From: Pelargonium nanum | Taxonomy: Eukaryota; Streptophyta; Magnoliopsida; Geraniales; Geraniaceae | Reading direction: 5' to 3' | Length of the DNA stretch: 34,328 bases | Assembly: GCA_036897485.1 (NCBI GenBank) | Contig: JAYMTF010000531.1 | Coordinates: 1-34,328, forward strand | Shown here: positions 22,325-33,764 of the stretch, one piece after another | Layout of the letters: the number at the start of each line of letters is the position of its first letter | How positions within the stretch are numbered: the stretch's first letter is position 1 | The notes under the pieces: generated by a model | Told to the model about the DNA's origin: nothing | Database searches by the model: none | What the model saw: the letters and a program-made list of their open reading frames with translations, nothing else | Position numbers and translations under genes: made by a program

Positions 22325-23090
22325 TGTTAGAATGTGTTAGTGTCATATTTGTCTTAAAACGAGTGTCTTGATCGTTAAGTGAGTATTGTGTTTTACTTGA
22401 AAAGGTATTTAAATGACCACCAATTGTACACGTGTCGATTTAATCGACAATAGAAAAAGTGAATCTTGCACATGAGGTGGGTGTTGAAGTAGGCAATAGA
22501 GACATTTAATAAATATAAAGTGAGTGAGCTACATAATTTGTTTACCAATAAGGTTTATATTGCAGTTGTGAAATATCAATACCAAAGTTTCATAACGAGT
22601 GAACAAGAATTGTGTGAAATAGTTGAAGAGCGTGAATTCCATCTAATGACAACCGTAATTTGTACATAGAGAGTATGATAGAAAAAATGAAACTTACTAA
22701 TTAATCATAATTATATATTTCTAATCTTGTGCAAATTTCTAATCATGTGCAATCTAACATATTCTAACACTCCCTTAAGTCAAGTTGGTAAAGAGGCCAT
22801 GTGGCATGACTGCAAATGTTGTAAAGAGACAATTGAAACAATCTTTGCAAGTAGGGAGAAGTTGTAGTGTAAGATAAAAACTTGAGTATAACCTTTAGCC
22901 ACTATTCATTCTGCCTTAAGGCGATCTACTTAACCATCAAGACTAACTTTGACCATATAAACTTACCGGCACCCAATAGTGCATTTTCCTAGAGGAAGAG
23001 GAACTAGCTCCAAAGTTTAGTACGTCACCACTCACCATTAGATTTAGGAACAAAAACAATAGATAGAATAATCACATAAACATTGTAAGA
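22325..23090 (-). mobile_element. decayed, internally deleted Ty1/copia retrotransposon fragment
   Basis: The proposed LTR, 22325-22769 (445 bp), starts TGTTAGAATGTGTTAG and ends CTAACATATTCTAACA. These ends are inverted complements with one mismatch, the usual TGTTAGAAT...ATTCTAACA pattern of copia LTRs. Next to it (22770-23000), the minus strand shows broken reverse-transcriptase words: a VDRLKA-like word, VAKGYTQ, then WPLYQLD. Stops and frame changes interrupt them. The RT region thus abuts the LTR, while the rest of RT, RNase H and the second LTR are absent. It is non-functional. Confidence 0.75.
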
Positions 23091-23214
23091 AAGAGAAGAG
23101 TGATGATAGTTGAAATATGTATAACGATATTGGTAGAGTATTAATGTTTCAATGATGGATATCCTCTTGATTCATTATTTAGATGGCATATTTTAGTTAA
23201 AATAATGTTCATCA

Positions 23215-23243
23215 CCATCACCATCATCATCACAACAACAATT
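23215..23243. repeat. (CAT/CAC)n trinucleotide tract
   Basis: An imperfect CAT/CAC/ACA run in the intergenic DNA, ordinary microsatellite sequence. Confidence 0.8.
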
Positions 23244-23774
23244 ACATATGGCTCTACCTTGTGTTCCAACCAAGACAAAAATGGTGTGGAATTACAATGA
23301 TTGGTGTAAGATTCCAGGCTGTTTAATTTGGAACATTCTTCTTGTACACTGCTGAGATCAGTGATGCAATTTTAAGTTTGTCAATGGCATTTTTGTCACA
23401 AATTAGAAGAATTTTATTGTTAAGACTTGAAAATTGGGTTGGCAGGTCTCTTTCATTTGCTTGTTTTCCCGGAAATCTCGGGGTTAAAAATGGTGGTGAA
23501 TTGTTTATTGTCATTTTCACAAGATTCATATCAATCAAACCAAATGGAAACACAGGATGAGACAAAAATGAAGCAATGCAGCTGTGGCTGATATTGCTCT
23601 ACTATATTGATATTTTGTGTGTTGTTTATGGGTGTCATTTTGTGGACAATGACTGCACATTATCTTCTCCATATCTGGTCATTGAAGGTCTGCCATAAGT
23701 ATAAGGTGTTGGTGACTTGTTGTTGGACAACCAAGATTATCTTCATTGATTCCTATCCTAATTATCCACAGTTT

Positions 23775-23806
23775 GGGATGGGGATGGGGATGGGGATGGG
23801 GATGGG
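23775..23806 (+). repeat. (GGGGAT)n repeat, potential G-quadruplex
   Basis: Six runs of three or four G at 23775, 23780, 23786, 23792, 23798 and 23804, each separated by AT, fit the quadruplex rule G3+N1-7. It lies between convergent genes in an otherwise AT-rich region. Confidence 0.85.
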
Positions 23807-24563
23807 CCACCACCTCTGCATATCTTACATTCATGCTTCATTACCAATAACAAGCTCCAATATAGAGGTATTTGCATAAAATAAATGCTCATCTTTTGGA
23901 CCATATGTCACTCATTGTATGTCTCCAATGCCACTATGGGTGAGAGGTTTTATGTTCTCTGTTTCCTATAATCTTGACACCATCACATGCATGGCATGGA
24001 GGATGAGGAGGCTCAACATTTCCAATAATGTACTCCAATTCCAAAGCAACAGATAAGCAGAGAAACCCAAAATAATAACTTTGATGGACTTGTATGTAAT
24101 TAAGCTGGTAACAGATGATGTTATTGATAAACTATTGGTGCTTTGTGTTACAGAGATTCTAAACATGTTTGAAACTCTCTGGACACAGCATTATGTTCAA
24201 GTTCATTTCCTTCCACTAAAATGGCTGTATATTACATGTCTCCTTCTCTCTAAAGATGGTGATGATGATATTCAGGACCCTTGTGCCTACTCTGTGCTTG
24301 TTGTTAACTTGAAAATACTTCTTCTATGTATCATATTCTTCTTTGCTTTGCTTTGCTACTTCCTTCCACCTGAGTAACATGGAGGATGCTTCTGCTGTTT
24401 CTTTTTCTTTTTTTCTTTACTTCTTTACGCTGGTATGTACTTGCAGGAAACTTTGATTAACCATGAATGAGTTGAGGGAAAAAAAAGGTATAGGTCAAGT
24501 AAGAGCTGTTACGTCGCCTTCGAACCAGTACTAACTCTATAGTTCTGTGGTGCTGCTGATGAC

Positions 24564-27477
24564 CTATATGACTGTGGAGATCGGTGATGCAAACGGGCTC
24601 TCTGGCAGATTAAGTCCTTGACTGCTAATCAAATAGAAACATGGGACTCTGGTCAGAAATGCAACAAATGACATGACAAAGAAAGCAGATTAATGTAATG
24701 TATGGAACCTCAGTTCAATAATGCAGAAGGGAAAGCTTTCATCTAAATCTACAATTATGTATAACATAATGTTTAAGGCTTAGAATAGGATTGAGATGAT
24801 TGTGTGAAAAAAACGTATGGAAAGAAATGAAACAGTTCGCACGTAGGAGATGCAAGACCATGTGCACTAACAGGCTGGAAGGGTGTGGGTAAAGTATGCA
24901 TTGGTCGAAATAAATGCAAAAGGAGATGTATAGTGTATCTAATTTCTGCTTTTTCTTGTGAACAATAAATGCCAAAAACACTGGTCTTGTATGAAAATTT
25001 AATATCTACCTCTCTTGGTCACTGTAGTTGGAGTCAGCATGTCTGATTTTATCATCGAGCAGAAAATTATATCGTTCTGCAGATTGGAGATTGAAATGAT
25101 CTGCATGTGCAATGAAGCAAAAAAGAAGAGAAAAAAGTGAGGGTTAGAATCTGACAAAGGGAGCTACAATTGAATATGCAAGAACAGCTATTGACCTTCT
25201 GAAACTTTGATCCCGTCCATGGAATACCCGAAATAGCGTTGATTAGCTAATGGTTTCCGTGCTAATTGCAGCTCTGCTAGACGCCTCCTTTCAAGTTCAA
25301 GGGCATGTTCTCGTTCTTCCATAAGTTGCTTCCTGAGTAAACGGGAGGTCTCATATCCTCTTGGCACTACAAGAATACTAGGAAGAGTAAAAACTCCAAG
25401 TATAAAAAAAGGCTTTCAGGCTCCAAATGAATGTTCCACATCATAGGTGATAAATAAAGAAAAGAGAAGTGTTAGTGATGACAGCACAACATGGTAAAAA
25501 AAAGTTGGATCCACATCCAGCAATACATTGTAGGAATAATTCCATGCAGATGCTGCTCTTGACTAAGAGAATCGACTCATTTCTCAGTTTGGAAGATGGA
25601 GGAGCTAATAACTTACTCGAGTGAAGTTCAGAGTCCATGTCTACATAATGAGGGGGATAAAACATTGGAGATTCAATTTTATCCGAGTACTTCCTGAGAG
25701 AAAATTAAGGTGCATGTGAGCAAGAGAGGAGATATCAGTATAAGAACTTGAGGCATTACGAGCCCTTCCCGAGTTAATTCTAGCTACTGCCAAGTTGTAG
25801 GAGGAAAAAAAGCACACCGGTGAACCAGATACAGTTAAAAATCAATTCAAACAGTAAAAGGACTATGAACGAAACAAAAAAGCTCTGCCAAACCTTTTAC
25901 TTATATAAGAATATTCAACATTCTGTATGCACAATCTAACATTGTAATACTATAACCGAACCTTTTTACCCTCTCCAGAACGAAAAAAGTAAAGACAAGA
26001 TGCGGATAAGTGACTGGCGAAACTACCTGTCTATAAGCTTTGATTTTTCCCGGTAAGGTTTCACAAGCACACGAGCTCCACAAACAAAATGAGGATTGCC
26101 CTTGGCCAAAATTATCTTCACGGTATCTGAACTGACAAAGGTTACAAAGCCAAACATTCGCTTTTGCTGGCAGGGAATCCTTACATCTTCAACCGGACCA
26201 AAGGTGCTACAGAAAAGGGAAAAAAGAATCAGAAAACTCTATATACCAGGACTTTCCTTCTCATGAGTTCTATGACAATATTACCTGAAATAATTGGAAA
26301 CGTCGTCTTCAGTGAAGGTGCTCTCAGCTGGAAATGTAAGATATATTTGTCGTGATCCACTAACTATAGGACCAGGGTCACTTCTCTCACTCCGGTTTTC
26401 CATGTACTTTGGGGCATCTTCTGCCAAAATTACAGCATGCTGACCATGGGGTCTGCATTGAAAACAATAGAATACATCAGTGATGTGCTAATACATGAAA
26501 GATTGTTATATAGTCGGAAATTTCTGTATGATTATTTTAAAAAAATTGTACCTGTCAATTAACCGAATGCTGTTTTTCAACCGTGCAAGAAGCTTCGTCA
26601 AACTATAACCAGTTTTTCCATGTCTTTGACTCTCAGTTTGATACCCTTCTGCCTGAAGAATTTTCCCATATTTCTCATAATATATCATAGGCAGAGAAGC
26701 GATCGAAACAGGATTGCCTCTTCTTGATTTTAGAATCTCAGTAATTTCCAACTCTAGTTTCTCAAGTGACCCGGGTGAAAAAACCTGATCATCACTGAAA
26801 GCATCATTCGAATTAGGGCTGAGCATCTGAGAGAAGCACTCTGGAGTGGGGTGTCCATGGAAGTACCTACAGTTACTTCCATGCTTACAAAATCCCTTGT
26901 TGAAGTAATGACATGTCTTAACTGGAAATTCAGAAAGGCTTGAAAACCTCCGGCCTGTTCTTCCACTCAAATTGCTCAATGCAGCATCCGGGTAGAAGTA
27001 CTCGTTCGGGAACCCAGGGTTTACTGGATCTAACTGATCCTCTAAGCCCAAGAACTGGGTCTGGTTTTGCAGTTCAGAGATGATTGAATCCGAATAACTT
27101 AAGGGAATGAAATCAGAGTTGTGCTTGGTAGGAACCTGGGGGTCCCAGTAAGGAGATGGAACCCGAAAAGCTCCAGGAGGCGAAACAGGCCACGACGAAA
27201 CGAAAGGACTGAACTGCAAGGGAATTTCCGAAACAGGTGCCTGGTTCATGGAAGGTGAGATAGGAGAGGGTGCAGGCTTCTGGGATAAATGTTGCAGCTC
27301 AGTTTTGGCTCTGTAAATTACTTGGTGGACCAAGTTATCTGGAGCCGAAGCCAAACGAATCATTTCTTTCTCGCCATGGTCGTTCAAGAGAAGGCACCCA
27401 ATAATCTTGGCAGCATTCTCCGGTTCAAGTTTCTGGATTCGATTAAACACAATCCTCGTAGAATCAGAAAAATCCAT
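24564..27477 (-). CDS. CCCH zinc-finger, LOTUS-like and RRM RNA-binding protein
   Basis: Seven minus-strand exons: 26552-27477, 26285-26452, 26027-26206, 25617-25693, 25196-25366, 25010-25100 and 24564-24621. Phases are 2, 2, 2, 1, 1, 2; the product is 556 residues. Domains: a conserved start ([19 protein letters not shown]); one CCCH finger at residues 189-207 (C-X7-C-X5-C-X3-H); a winged-helix, LOTUS/OST-HTH-like stretch about 236-320; an RRM about 345-417 (RNP2 IYLTFP, RNP1 KRMFGFVTF); a Glu/Arg/Leu-rich probable coiled coil about 458-488; and a conserved tail with SPFASP. This architecture matches the Arabidopsis AtC3H18/46/53/55 group of putative RNA-binding proteins; I cannot pick the exact orthologue. 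The ATG at 27475-27477 begins the family's MDF/MDA-type N-terminus. Molecular role: RNA binding, inferred from domains. Confidence 0.92.
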
Positions 27478-27500
27478 CACAAGTAATATCTATGACAACA

Positions 27501-28463
27501 CTGCAAATGACATATAACAGAGCATCAACAATTACTATAAAGAAAAGTGAGATGAAAAATAAAAACATGTCTCAAAACCACAAAACCATAGTATCTATTG
27601 TCTATAACATAACAAGATAAAAATCATAGAACAAGCAAATAAGCACCTTTTAACAGACCAAAACAATACAAAAATGAAATTAAGTAAACAAAACAAGCCC
27701 CGCAAAATCTACAGTAAAGGCTGCAGAAATCCAAAAAACACAACAGATTTCATGAAAAAGAGACTCAAATGCATCCACACTCCACACTACATAACATACC
27801 TTCAAAAGAAAATTTAAAAATAAATGAAATGAAGTCTACTTTCTCATTCTCTTATATTCCAATCCAGAGATAGAAGTTCATTTAAGAAAATTTGAAGTCA
27901 GAGTATAAAAGCTGTGACCAGCGAGGATTGCCAGAACACTACCAGAAGAAGAAAAAACAGGACAGACTTTCTTCCCAAATCTGGCAAAGAAAAACCTTAA
28001 AAGTGCAATAGAGCATTTAAATCACATGCTCTAAAAAAAAAAATCCTTTCTTTCCAAACAAAACACAAAACTAATCAAATCATATATACAAAACATTTTT
28101 GGTGATAAAGGGAAATAAATTTTCATAAAAATAGAAATAAGAAAATAAACTAAATCAACTCCCAAATAGGAAACACTCCATATACCAATTAATTTCACAA
28201 TTTCAAATTACAGTTCACATTTGAAAACAATTCCAAATAAAATTACGAAAGGAACCCATTTTGGCATAAACAACTCCGGATATCTGCAAGAGACATTGTT
28301 GGAGACTCGATTTACAAAACCCACTGACCAAAATTGAGTCTTGCAGAGTAAAACAGAAACCCATTTTCCAGAAACAACTTTAGAGCTCTGCAAGAGCCAT
28401 TTACGAAAACCCAGGAACCAAAAAAAAATGAGTTCCGCAGAGAAGAGCAAAAACTGAACATAC
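27501..28463 (-). other. probable 5'UTR intron of the CCCH gene
   Basis: On the minus strand a donor (TGTGG|GTATGT at 28463) and an acceptor (ATTTGCAG at 27501) enclose 963 bp of A-rich (T-rich on the sense strand) non-coding DNA. The acceptor is 23 bp upstream of the ATG. A TATAAA word sits at about 28706-28711. Chosen by consensus only, without transcript data. Confidence 0.55.
28251..28455. repeat. diverged tandem duplication of about 100 bp
   Basis: Copy A (28251-28355) and copy B (28356-28455) share in the same order AACCCATTTT, AACAACT, CTCTGCAAGAG-like, TTAC-AAAACCCA, GACC/AACC-AAA, TGAGT and GCAGAG. It lies inside or at the 5' end of the proposed 5'UTR intron of the CCCH gene. Confidence 0.75.
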
Positions 28464-28739
28464 CCACAAAACCTTAGAGTCTAAAGTAGCCTACAAGAAG
28501 ATGAAGAAACTCAAAAACCCATATCTTCTGCTCTCCGCCATGTCTTCAACAATGCATCATGATGTTGATAATCTTCATCTCCATAAAACCCAGAAAAAAA
28601 GGACAGAGATTTATAAAAAGTACACTCCATTGATGATCATCATAATCAGAAAATATAAAATAAAAATATATATTCAAATCTGTTTCTGATAATCAAAAAA
28701 TGGCTTTATAAACTCACTGGACAGACACACACACTAGAC

Positions 28740-29904
28740 TGTTTGTGGGGGGAGTTTATTACTTTATAATACCTCAAGATTTTCATATATTTTTTAAAAT
28801 ATAAAGAAAATTAGAGAAAACATTTATATTTTCCCTTAATTTTCGAAATGGATCATAACAGTTTTGAACCAGGTGAATTCCCGGAAACGCCCTTGGATTT
28901 TAACTAAAATCTTAATTTGCGGAAGATAAATAGGAAATAAAATAATGTTAAAATTCGGAAATACCAATGTGCTAAAATTAGAATACATGTCGGCAAATTG
29001 CATCTTTTAGCAGTAACGTGGGTTTTGTTTCTTGTCTTTTAAGGAGATGGTCCTCCATCAATCTCCACCGTCCGATCTTCCTTTAAACCAATCCCAACAT
29101 AGCCATGCCAAACAATTTGCATGTAAATAAATAAATAAATAAATATATATATGTGCAGCTTTTGTTTTTGTATAATCTTATGTAACACACAAGAAGTGAA
29201 CACACCACATTTTTATAGTTATTTTTACTAAGTCATGAATATATTTTTATTTAAAAAATTGTGCACATTATTGTGATGCCAATATTTGGTAATATTTAAA
29301 GATAATTAATTGATATAAAATCAATAATTTTGAAATTTTGAAAAGGAAAGTGATTATATGTATCCTATTGCTCTTATCACTTGATTTCAAATATATTTGC
29401 ATTTATTTATTTATTTAATTATTGAGAATGGAAAGAAATTAAAAAAAGAGGAAGGGTATAGTGGTAATTTCAGTTTGAGGGGTAAAAATGGAAAAGAGAA
29501 AAAAGGAGTGACTAGTTCAATCGCCTTCCTGACGGATAGGTGGGATGGTTTAGTTGAGAACCAATGAGAGAAGATCTTGAAAGAGAGATTAGTGGGTGAA
29601 GGATTTGGCTTGATTAATTAGCTAGATTAATTGGTGATTAGTAAATAGTAAAGTGTGAGACAGAGACTGAAGAATAGGTGTTTGTGTGGTGATTATAGTA
29701 TCTAAGGAGTTATTTGTTACATAGTTTAATGTGACTTGAAAAGTGATTCACATTCATTTTGGTTTTGGGTACTTAAACATTCATTGAAAGTGGGTTGGTA
29801 AATGTTGGTTATGGTTAAATCCCATCTCCTCAAACCAAGATAACCTATTCCACTTATCTCTAATGAATTAAGTATGAGTTCTTTTTTTAAAAATGGTTTC
29901 TTGT
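28740..29904. other. intergenic, upstream of the CCCH gene
   Basis: AT-rich promoter-side DNA with an (AAAT)n run at 29124-29143. The segment 29450-29720 is purine-rich on the + strand. No ORF of note was seen. Confidence 0.5.
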
Positions 29905-30430
29905 TGTTAGAGCATCACTACCTACATTTGTAACTCATGTTACACTATGTTTTGTATGATTGATTATGATATAGAATTTCATTAATATTATAGTAAAGTT
30001 TTAGAGTTCGGAATAATATCTTTGCAAGGAAAATAGTATTAACAGTCACGATTTATATTGGTACACGAGGGAGAATACAATAATAAGAGTTAAGTAGTAT
30101 ATGGGTATACGGGAATACAAAAATAGGAAACAAGGTGAACACAATATATAGAGTGACAAATATTTCTTAGTTAACATTCCTGTTATCCGAGCAGGAGGAT
30201 CTTGAATGAAAAGATTGGACCTGGACTATTAGAACAATGTTGAGGGCATGTTTTTGGTGAAGATGTCTGGAAACTGTAGAGACAATGAGGCATGTGACAC
30301 TTGAACTTTAGTTAAGGCAATTAGCTCATGCATAAAAATTTGTGTGCCGTCACATTTTCGTTATAGCATGTTCCATTTTTCATGATCGTATTCGTACCAT
30401 AAAATGAGATGACAAGAAAGTCTGGAAAAA
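29905..30430 (-). mobile_element. second Ty1/copia remnant: 3' LTR plus end of pol
   Basis: The proposed LTR, 29905-30176 (272 bp), has TGTTA...TAACA ends. Just to its right the minus strand reads PDIFTKN at 30251-30270, the signature at the end of copia RNase H (normally ADIFTK). Further right, to about 30400, are more degenerate pol-like words with stops. Only this 3' portion is recognisable, and it is non-functional. Confidence 0.65.
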
Positions 30431-31445
30431 ATAAATTGCGAGCTACGAATCAGAATGGAATAAGTCTTCATCAAGAAGTATCGAGTTTCCAAACATAGCA
30501 ATTAAACAAAACTTAGGTGAAAGCCAAATATCAATACAAAGTTTGAATGATACAGATAATACTAAAATTAGTCATACGCGCTCATAGACTAATCTCAAGA
30601 GTCAGGGTGAAAGATATTTATTATACATAAATACTTAGGTATATTTCTAGCGGCCCAATTCTACCTACAATTGGCTTCATCAAAGACGACACATTGTTTA
30701 CACAACCCAGTCCAAGACCCATATGGATCACATATAGTCATGTTCAACGTATTCTAAAGGTTCCTAATTAAATTGGACTTCTTAAATACTCTTTACCAAT
30801 TAGAAGTAGAGAGCTATCAATATGGATACCACATTGGGTTGAGGTACATAAGACATTATCACACAATAAACCTTTATAGATTATAGCGCTAACTTCTTAT
30901 GACAGAGGTGAACTACAGTATGACACGTTAATTTTCACTTTACGCGCGTTCTTTCTGTTAGAAAAAGTTCTAATGAATCGCGCTAGCAAATTTATGAAAA
31001 TCACTGAATGACATCAACGTTTCTATTCGAATGAGATCAAAATATCGCATCAATCTCATTAAAAATGCACGTTGGAAGCCTTTGTGACCAAAACAATGCT
31101 GGTCTTATGTTCATCAACACTAAGAATCGTCTATCTCTTTCCACAACAACCAATTGAAACCCTTTAACCACTAAATCGATCTCTTCATCTTGACTCGAGT
31201 TGGTGTTCCGCGTTTAAGAGGAAAAAAATAATGGAGATGCAATTGAAGATGAGAAATTGTGGATCTCAATTATTGCATAAATCTTTCTCAAAGAAATATA
31301 CAAGTGACAAATGATTGGTGTATTAGCATGTTCTCTGTGTGGTTTAAGTTTTTTTTTCCCTTTGGGGATATATAATTTTATTTTATTTTTCGGATTTATA
31401 TAATAGAAGTATTGTTTGTTAATAATATATATAAGGTAAGTTATT
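30430..31445. other. unclassified, possibly repeat-derived DNA
   Basis: A 1 kb stretch of more even composition than its flanks, continuing from the copia remnant. I found no clear pol motif or terminal repeat; it may be further decayed element sequence. Confidence 0.35.
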
Positions 31446-31561
31446 AATGAGTTGATGACACCTCATTAAAAATTATGGATCTGAGTAGGTCGCTCCGCTC
31501 CCACCAATTCACTTGGATGGATACGTATGAGTGAAATTTAATGAAGTGTTATCACCTCATT
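31446..31561. mobile_element. 116-bp element with imperfect terminal inverted repeats (MITE-like)
   Basis: The left end AATGAGTTGATGACACCTC and the inverted right end AATGAGGTGATAACACTTC, each followed by ATTAAA, form TIRs of about 25-28 bp with few mismatches. They enclose a short GC-richer centre (GGTCGCTCCGCTCCC). No convincing target duplication was seen, so the superfamily is undetermined. Confidence 0.6.
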
Positions 31562-32560
31562 GTTTTGATTTATATATACAAGTGATAAAAGATTTGATAT
31601 GGTTTAAGGCAAAAGTTGCATATATAACGTTTCTGTCAATAAATAAATAAAGTTGCAAAGTGCTTTTTGTTATTTTCATAAAAGCATAGTTAGGGGTCTT
31701 AATCATGAAGTAGGGACAGAAAATTATAATCATGATAACAACCATTGAGCTACTGAAATTCAGGAATATTGTTCTTCTTATGAGATTGATTTATGATTAA
31801 TTTACTTCTAAACATACAAAAGTTAGAGAATATTTGTCACAGATATGAAATAATTGCCAACCATGTATCATGATAGTTATGAACTCAAATGTTATAATGT
31901 AGTATTTTGTTGCTATGTCTTTATCTTCATAATTTATGATCACCAATATTTGTCATATTGTTTGAGAATTGTTAGTATGTTCATATTGTAAATGTGCATT
32001 ATCTATATATCTATAGGTTTTTAGTATATCATTTGTTGTTCCTTTGTTTTACAAATGAGTCGTTTTCTTTGGCCGGTAAAACAATTCCATCCAAATAAAT
32101 AAAAATTAGAATAGTGATATATATATATATAGCTAGAGATGTATGTATATATATATATATCATTGTCTCAATCAAGTTGGCAAAAATATAATTATATATT
32201 TACCATGTTGCATGCCAGTCATAAAATGACATAATTCTTGATAACAAAGTACAAAAAGTCATGTTTATAACCATCCATGGATGGTGATGGTTGAGTTTTA
32301 CAGCAAAAGCTCCCCAAGTAAATGTTAAAATGTATTGATCAACACATAATATTTTAATTAAGATTAGGAATTAAAATAATCTTCCTTAATTATATGAAAA
32401 CGTTTGCATAGTCCCTATCAATTAATAGGTGCATGATATCGACACGCCCCAAGTTTAATTTTAGTACAAGAAAATAGTAGTTTATTAAGTAACAAAAAAA
32501 TTTATATTTGTATATAAATAGTTTTGATTTTTTTCATATATAAATAAGGTATTACAATTA
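31562..32560. other. AT-rich intergenic DNA with (TA)n tracts
   Basis: No gene. Microsatellites (AT)n lie at 32117-32131 and 32146-32160. A short inverted repeat CCATCCATGGATGG lies at about 32272-32285. Confidence 0.6.
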
Positions 32561-32720
32561 GACGCGGTAATTCGTGTTTTCACGGGTCGTATTAGTTTCA
32601 TAATGAAAGTTTAGTATTATGTTAGATAAGTTAATCTAAATTCGATATGATTGTTAAATGGGTTGGATAACACAACCCGTTTATGAGCGGGTTGACACGA
32701 CTAAATAACAGGGTTAACTA
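32560..32720. repeat. copy of an AACCCG/CGGGTT hairpin dispersed repeat
   Basis: ACAACCCGTTTATGAGCGGGTT followed by GACACGAC, preceded by CACGGGTCGTATTAG, resembles a dispersed plant repeat built of GGGTTGACACGAC words. The copy is degenerate and its ends are unclear. Confidence 0.5.
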
Positions 32721-32875
32721 GAATGTAAAGTCCAATTAAATTAGGTTGTTGTCCAAACTAATTTGAACATCATTACTAGTTTGTTTAGTCTAATCAAGTC
32801 AGTTCACCCTCTTTGCATATATTTTCTCAAAACGTCAATTTGCTTAAACACTTTTTTGGATTATCATAAGTGAAT

Positions 32876-32900
32876 ATGTGTGTGTGTGTGTATATATATA
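32876..32900. repeat. compound (TG)n(TA)n microsatellite
   Basis: A GT/TG run passing directly into a TA run in intergenic DNA. Confidence 0.9.
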
Positions 32901-33635
32901 ACGTGGCAAATTAAATATCTCGAAAAGTGATTATTATGTGTCCTATCCCTTTTGTTTGATATACCATAATTTGAATAATAGCCGTGTTATTCGTGTTGGT
33001 TGAAGATCTTCAAGACGTTTATCAATAGCATCAAGGATCTCCTCAGACCTACAAAGATGTTTCTAGAACTAAAGGGATGACAAAACACGGGTATGTGTTT
33101 TTTTACTCTACAAACGCTATTTAAACCCTCTAAATCTGCATTTGGTTCTTCATGAGCATTAAAAATATACATGGTGTTTTTCACGCTTTTGAAAATTCTT
33201 CGTATTGTTCTTGGCGTTCTTGAATGATGTTCAAAGTGTTTTCCGTTTGTTCTTCATGATTTCTCGCAAATCATCCTAGACTATCGCAACAAGATGGTGA
33301 TAAAAAATTGCAACCCTTTCTCATTTTAATAGCTATGGAACAAATCGATGCAACCAACTCTTCGCACAATTAATATGTGAAAGGAATACAACACCTCCCC
33401 GCCTCCTGTTTATCAAACATCTGCACAAGGATAAAGAAACTTGAAACGTCGTGTTAACATCTCTCACACTCCGAACAACTAAGAGTCTCAAACTACTGCT
33501 TTGAAAATGTTGAGCATTTATTAAAACAACCAAGATACATGCTTTGCGAACATCACACGAAGGCTTTAAGGATCCAGGAGGTGTGCAACACACACCCCTT
33601 GCGATCTTTAATGTAGAGTGAACCAAATCAACAAA
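32901..33635. other. unclassified intergenic DNA
   Basis: Mixed-composition sequence left of the plastid fragment. A 104-codon minus-strand ORF (33333-33647) has no recognisable family and overlaps the plastid insert, so it is not called as a gene. Confidence 0.4.
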
Positions 33636-33747
33636 GAAGAAAATCAATATATTGCTTATGTAGCTTACCCTTTAGACCTCTTTGAAGAAGGTTCCGTTAC
33701 TAATATGTTTACTTCCATCGTGGGTAATGTATTTGGGTTCAAAGCCC
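33636..33747 (+). pseudogene. rbcL: nuclear fragment of plastid rbcL (NUPT)
   Basis: About 112 bp encode, in one open frame, 37 residues of the Rubisco large subunit, including [20 protein letters not shown] and the following GNVFGFKA. Homology begins sharply at GAAGAAAATCAA and stops after AAAGCCC, where the plastid gene would continue with a Leu-Arg codon pair. Sequence on both sides is unrelated to rbcL. It is therefore a short plastid DNA insertion in the nucleus, too short to be functional. The lack of stops suggests a fairly young insertion. Confidence 0.9.
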
Positions 33748-33764
33748 ACCCGATTTTCGACCTA

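Larger units (their letters stand above)
23090..24563. other. intergenic DNA between convergent mTERF5 and CCCH genes
   Basis: AT-rich sequence holding the trinucleotide tract and the G-run repeat. Short ORFs here have no recognisable family. The part just below 24564 should contain the 3'UTR of the CCCH gene (minus strand). Confidence 0.5.

Noticed and set aside
22770-22781. polypurine tract beside the copia LTR (minus strand GACTTAAGGGAG)
   Set aside because: Most of it is a continuation of the RT reading frame after WPLYQLD, so it may not be a real polypurine tract; kept only as part of the deletion hypothesis.
23607-23879. 90-codon frame containing a repeated Met-Gly stretch
   Set aside because: The Met-Gly stretch is just the (GGGGAT)n repeat translated; no other sign of coding.
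24081-24377. 98-codon frame downstream of mTERF5
   Set aside because: Hydrophobic low-complexity translation of T-rich DNA; no conserved motif or splice support.
33333-33647. 104-codon open frame on the minus strand
   Set aside because: No family motif, and it overlaps the start of the plastid-derived rbcL insert; best explained by chance.
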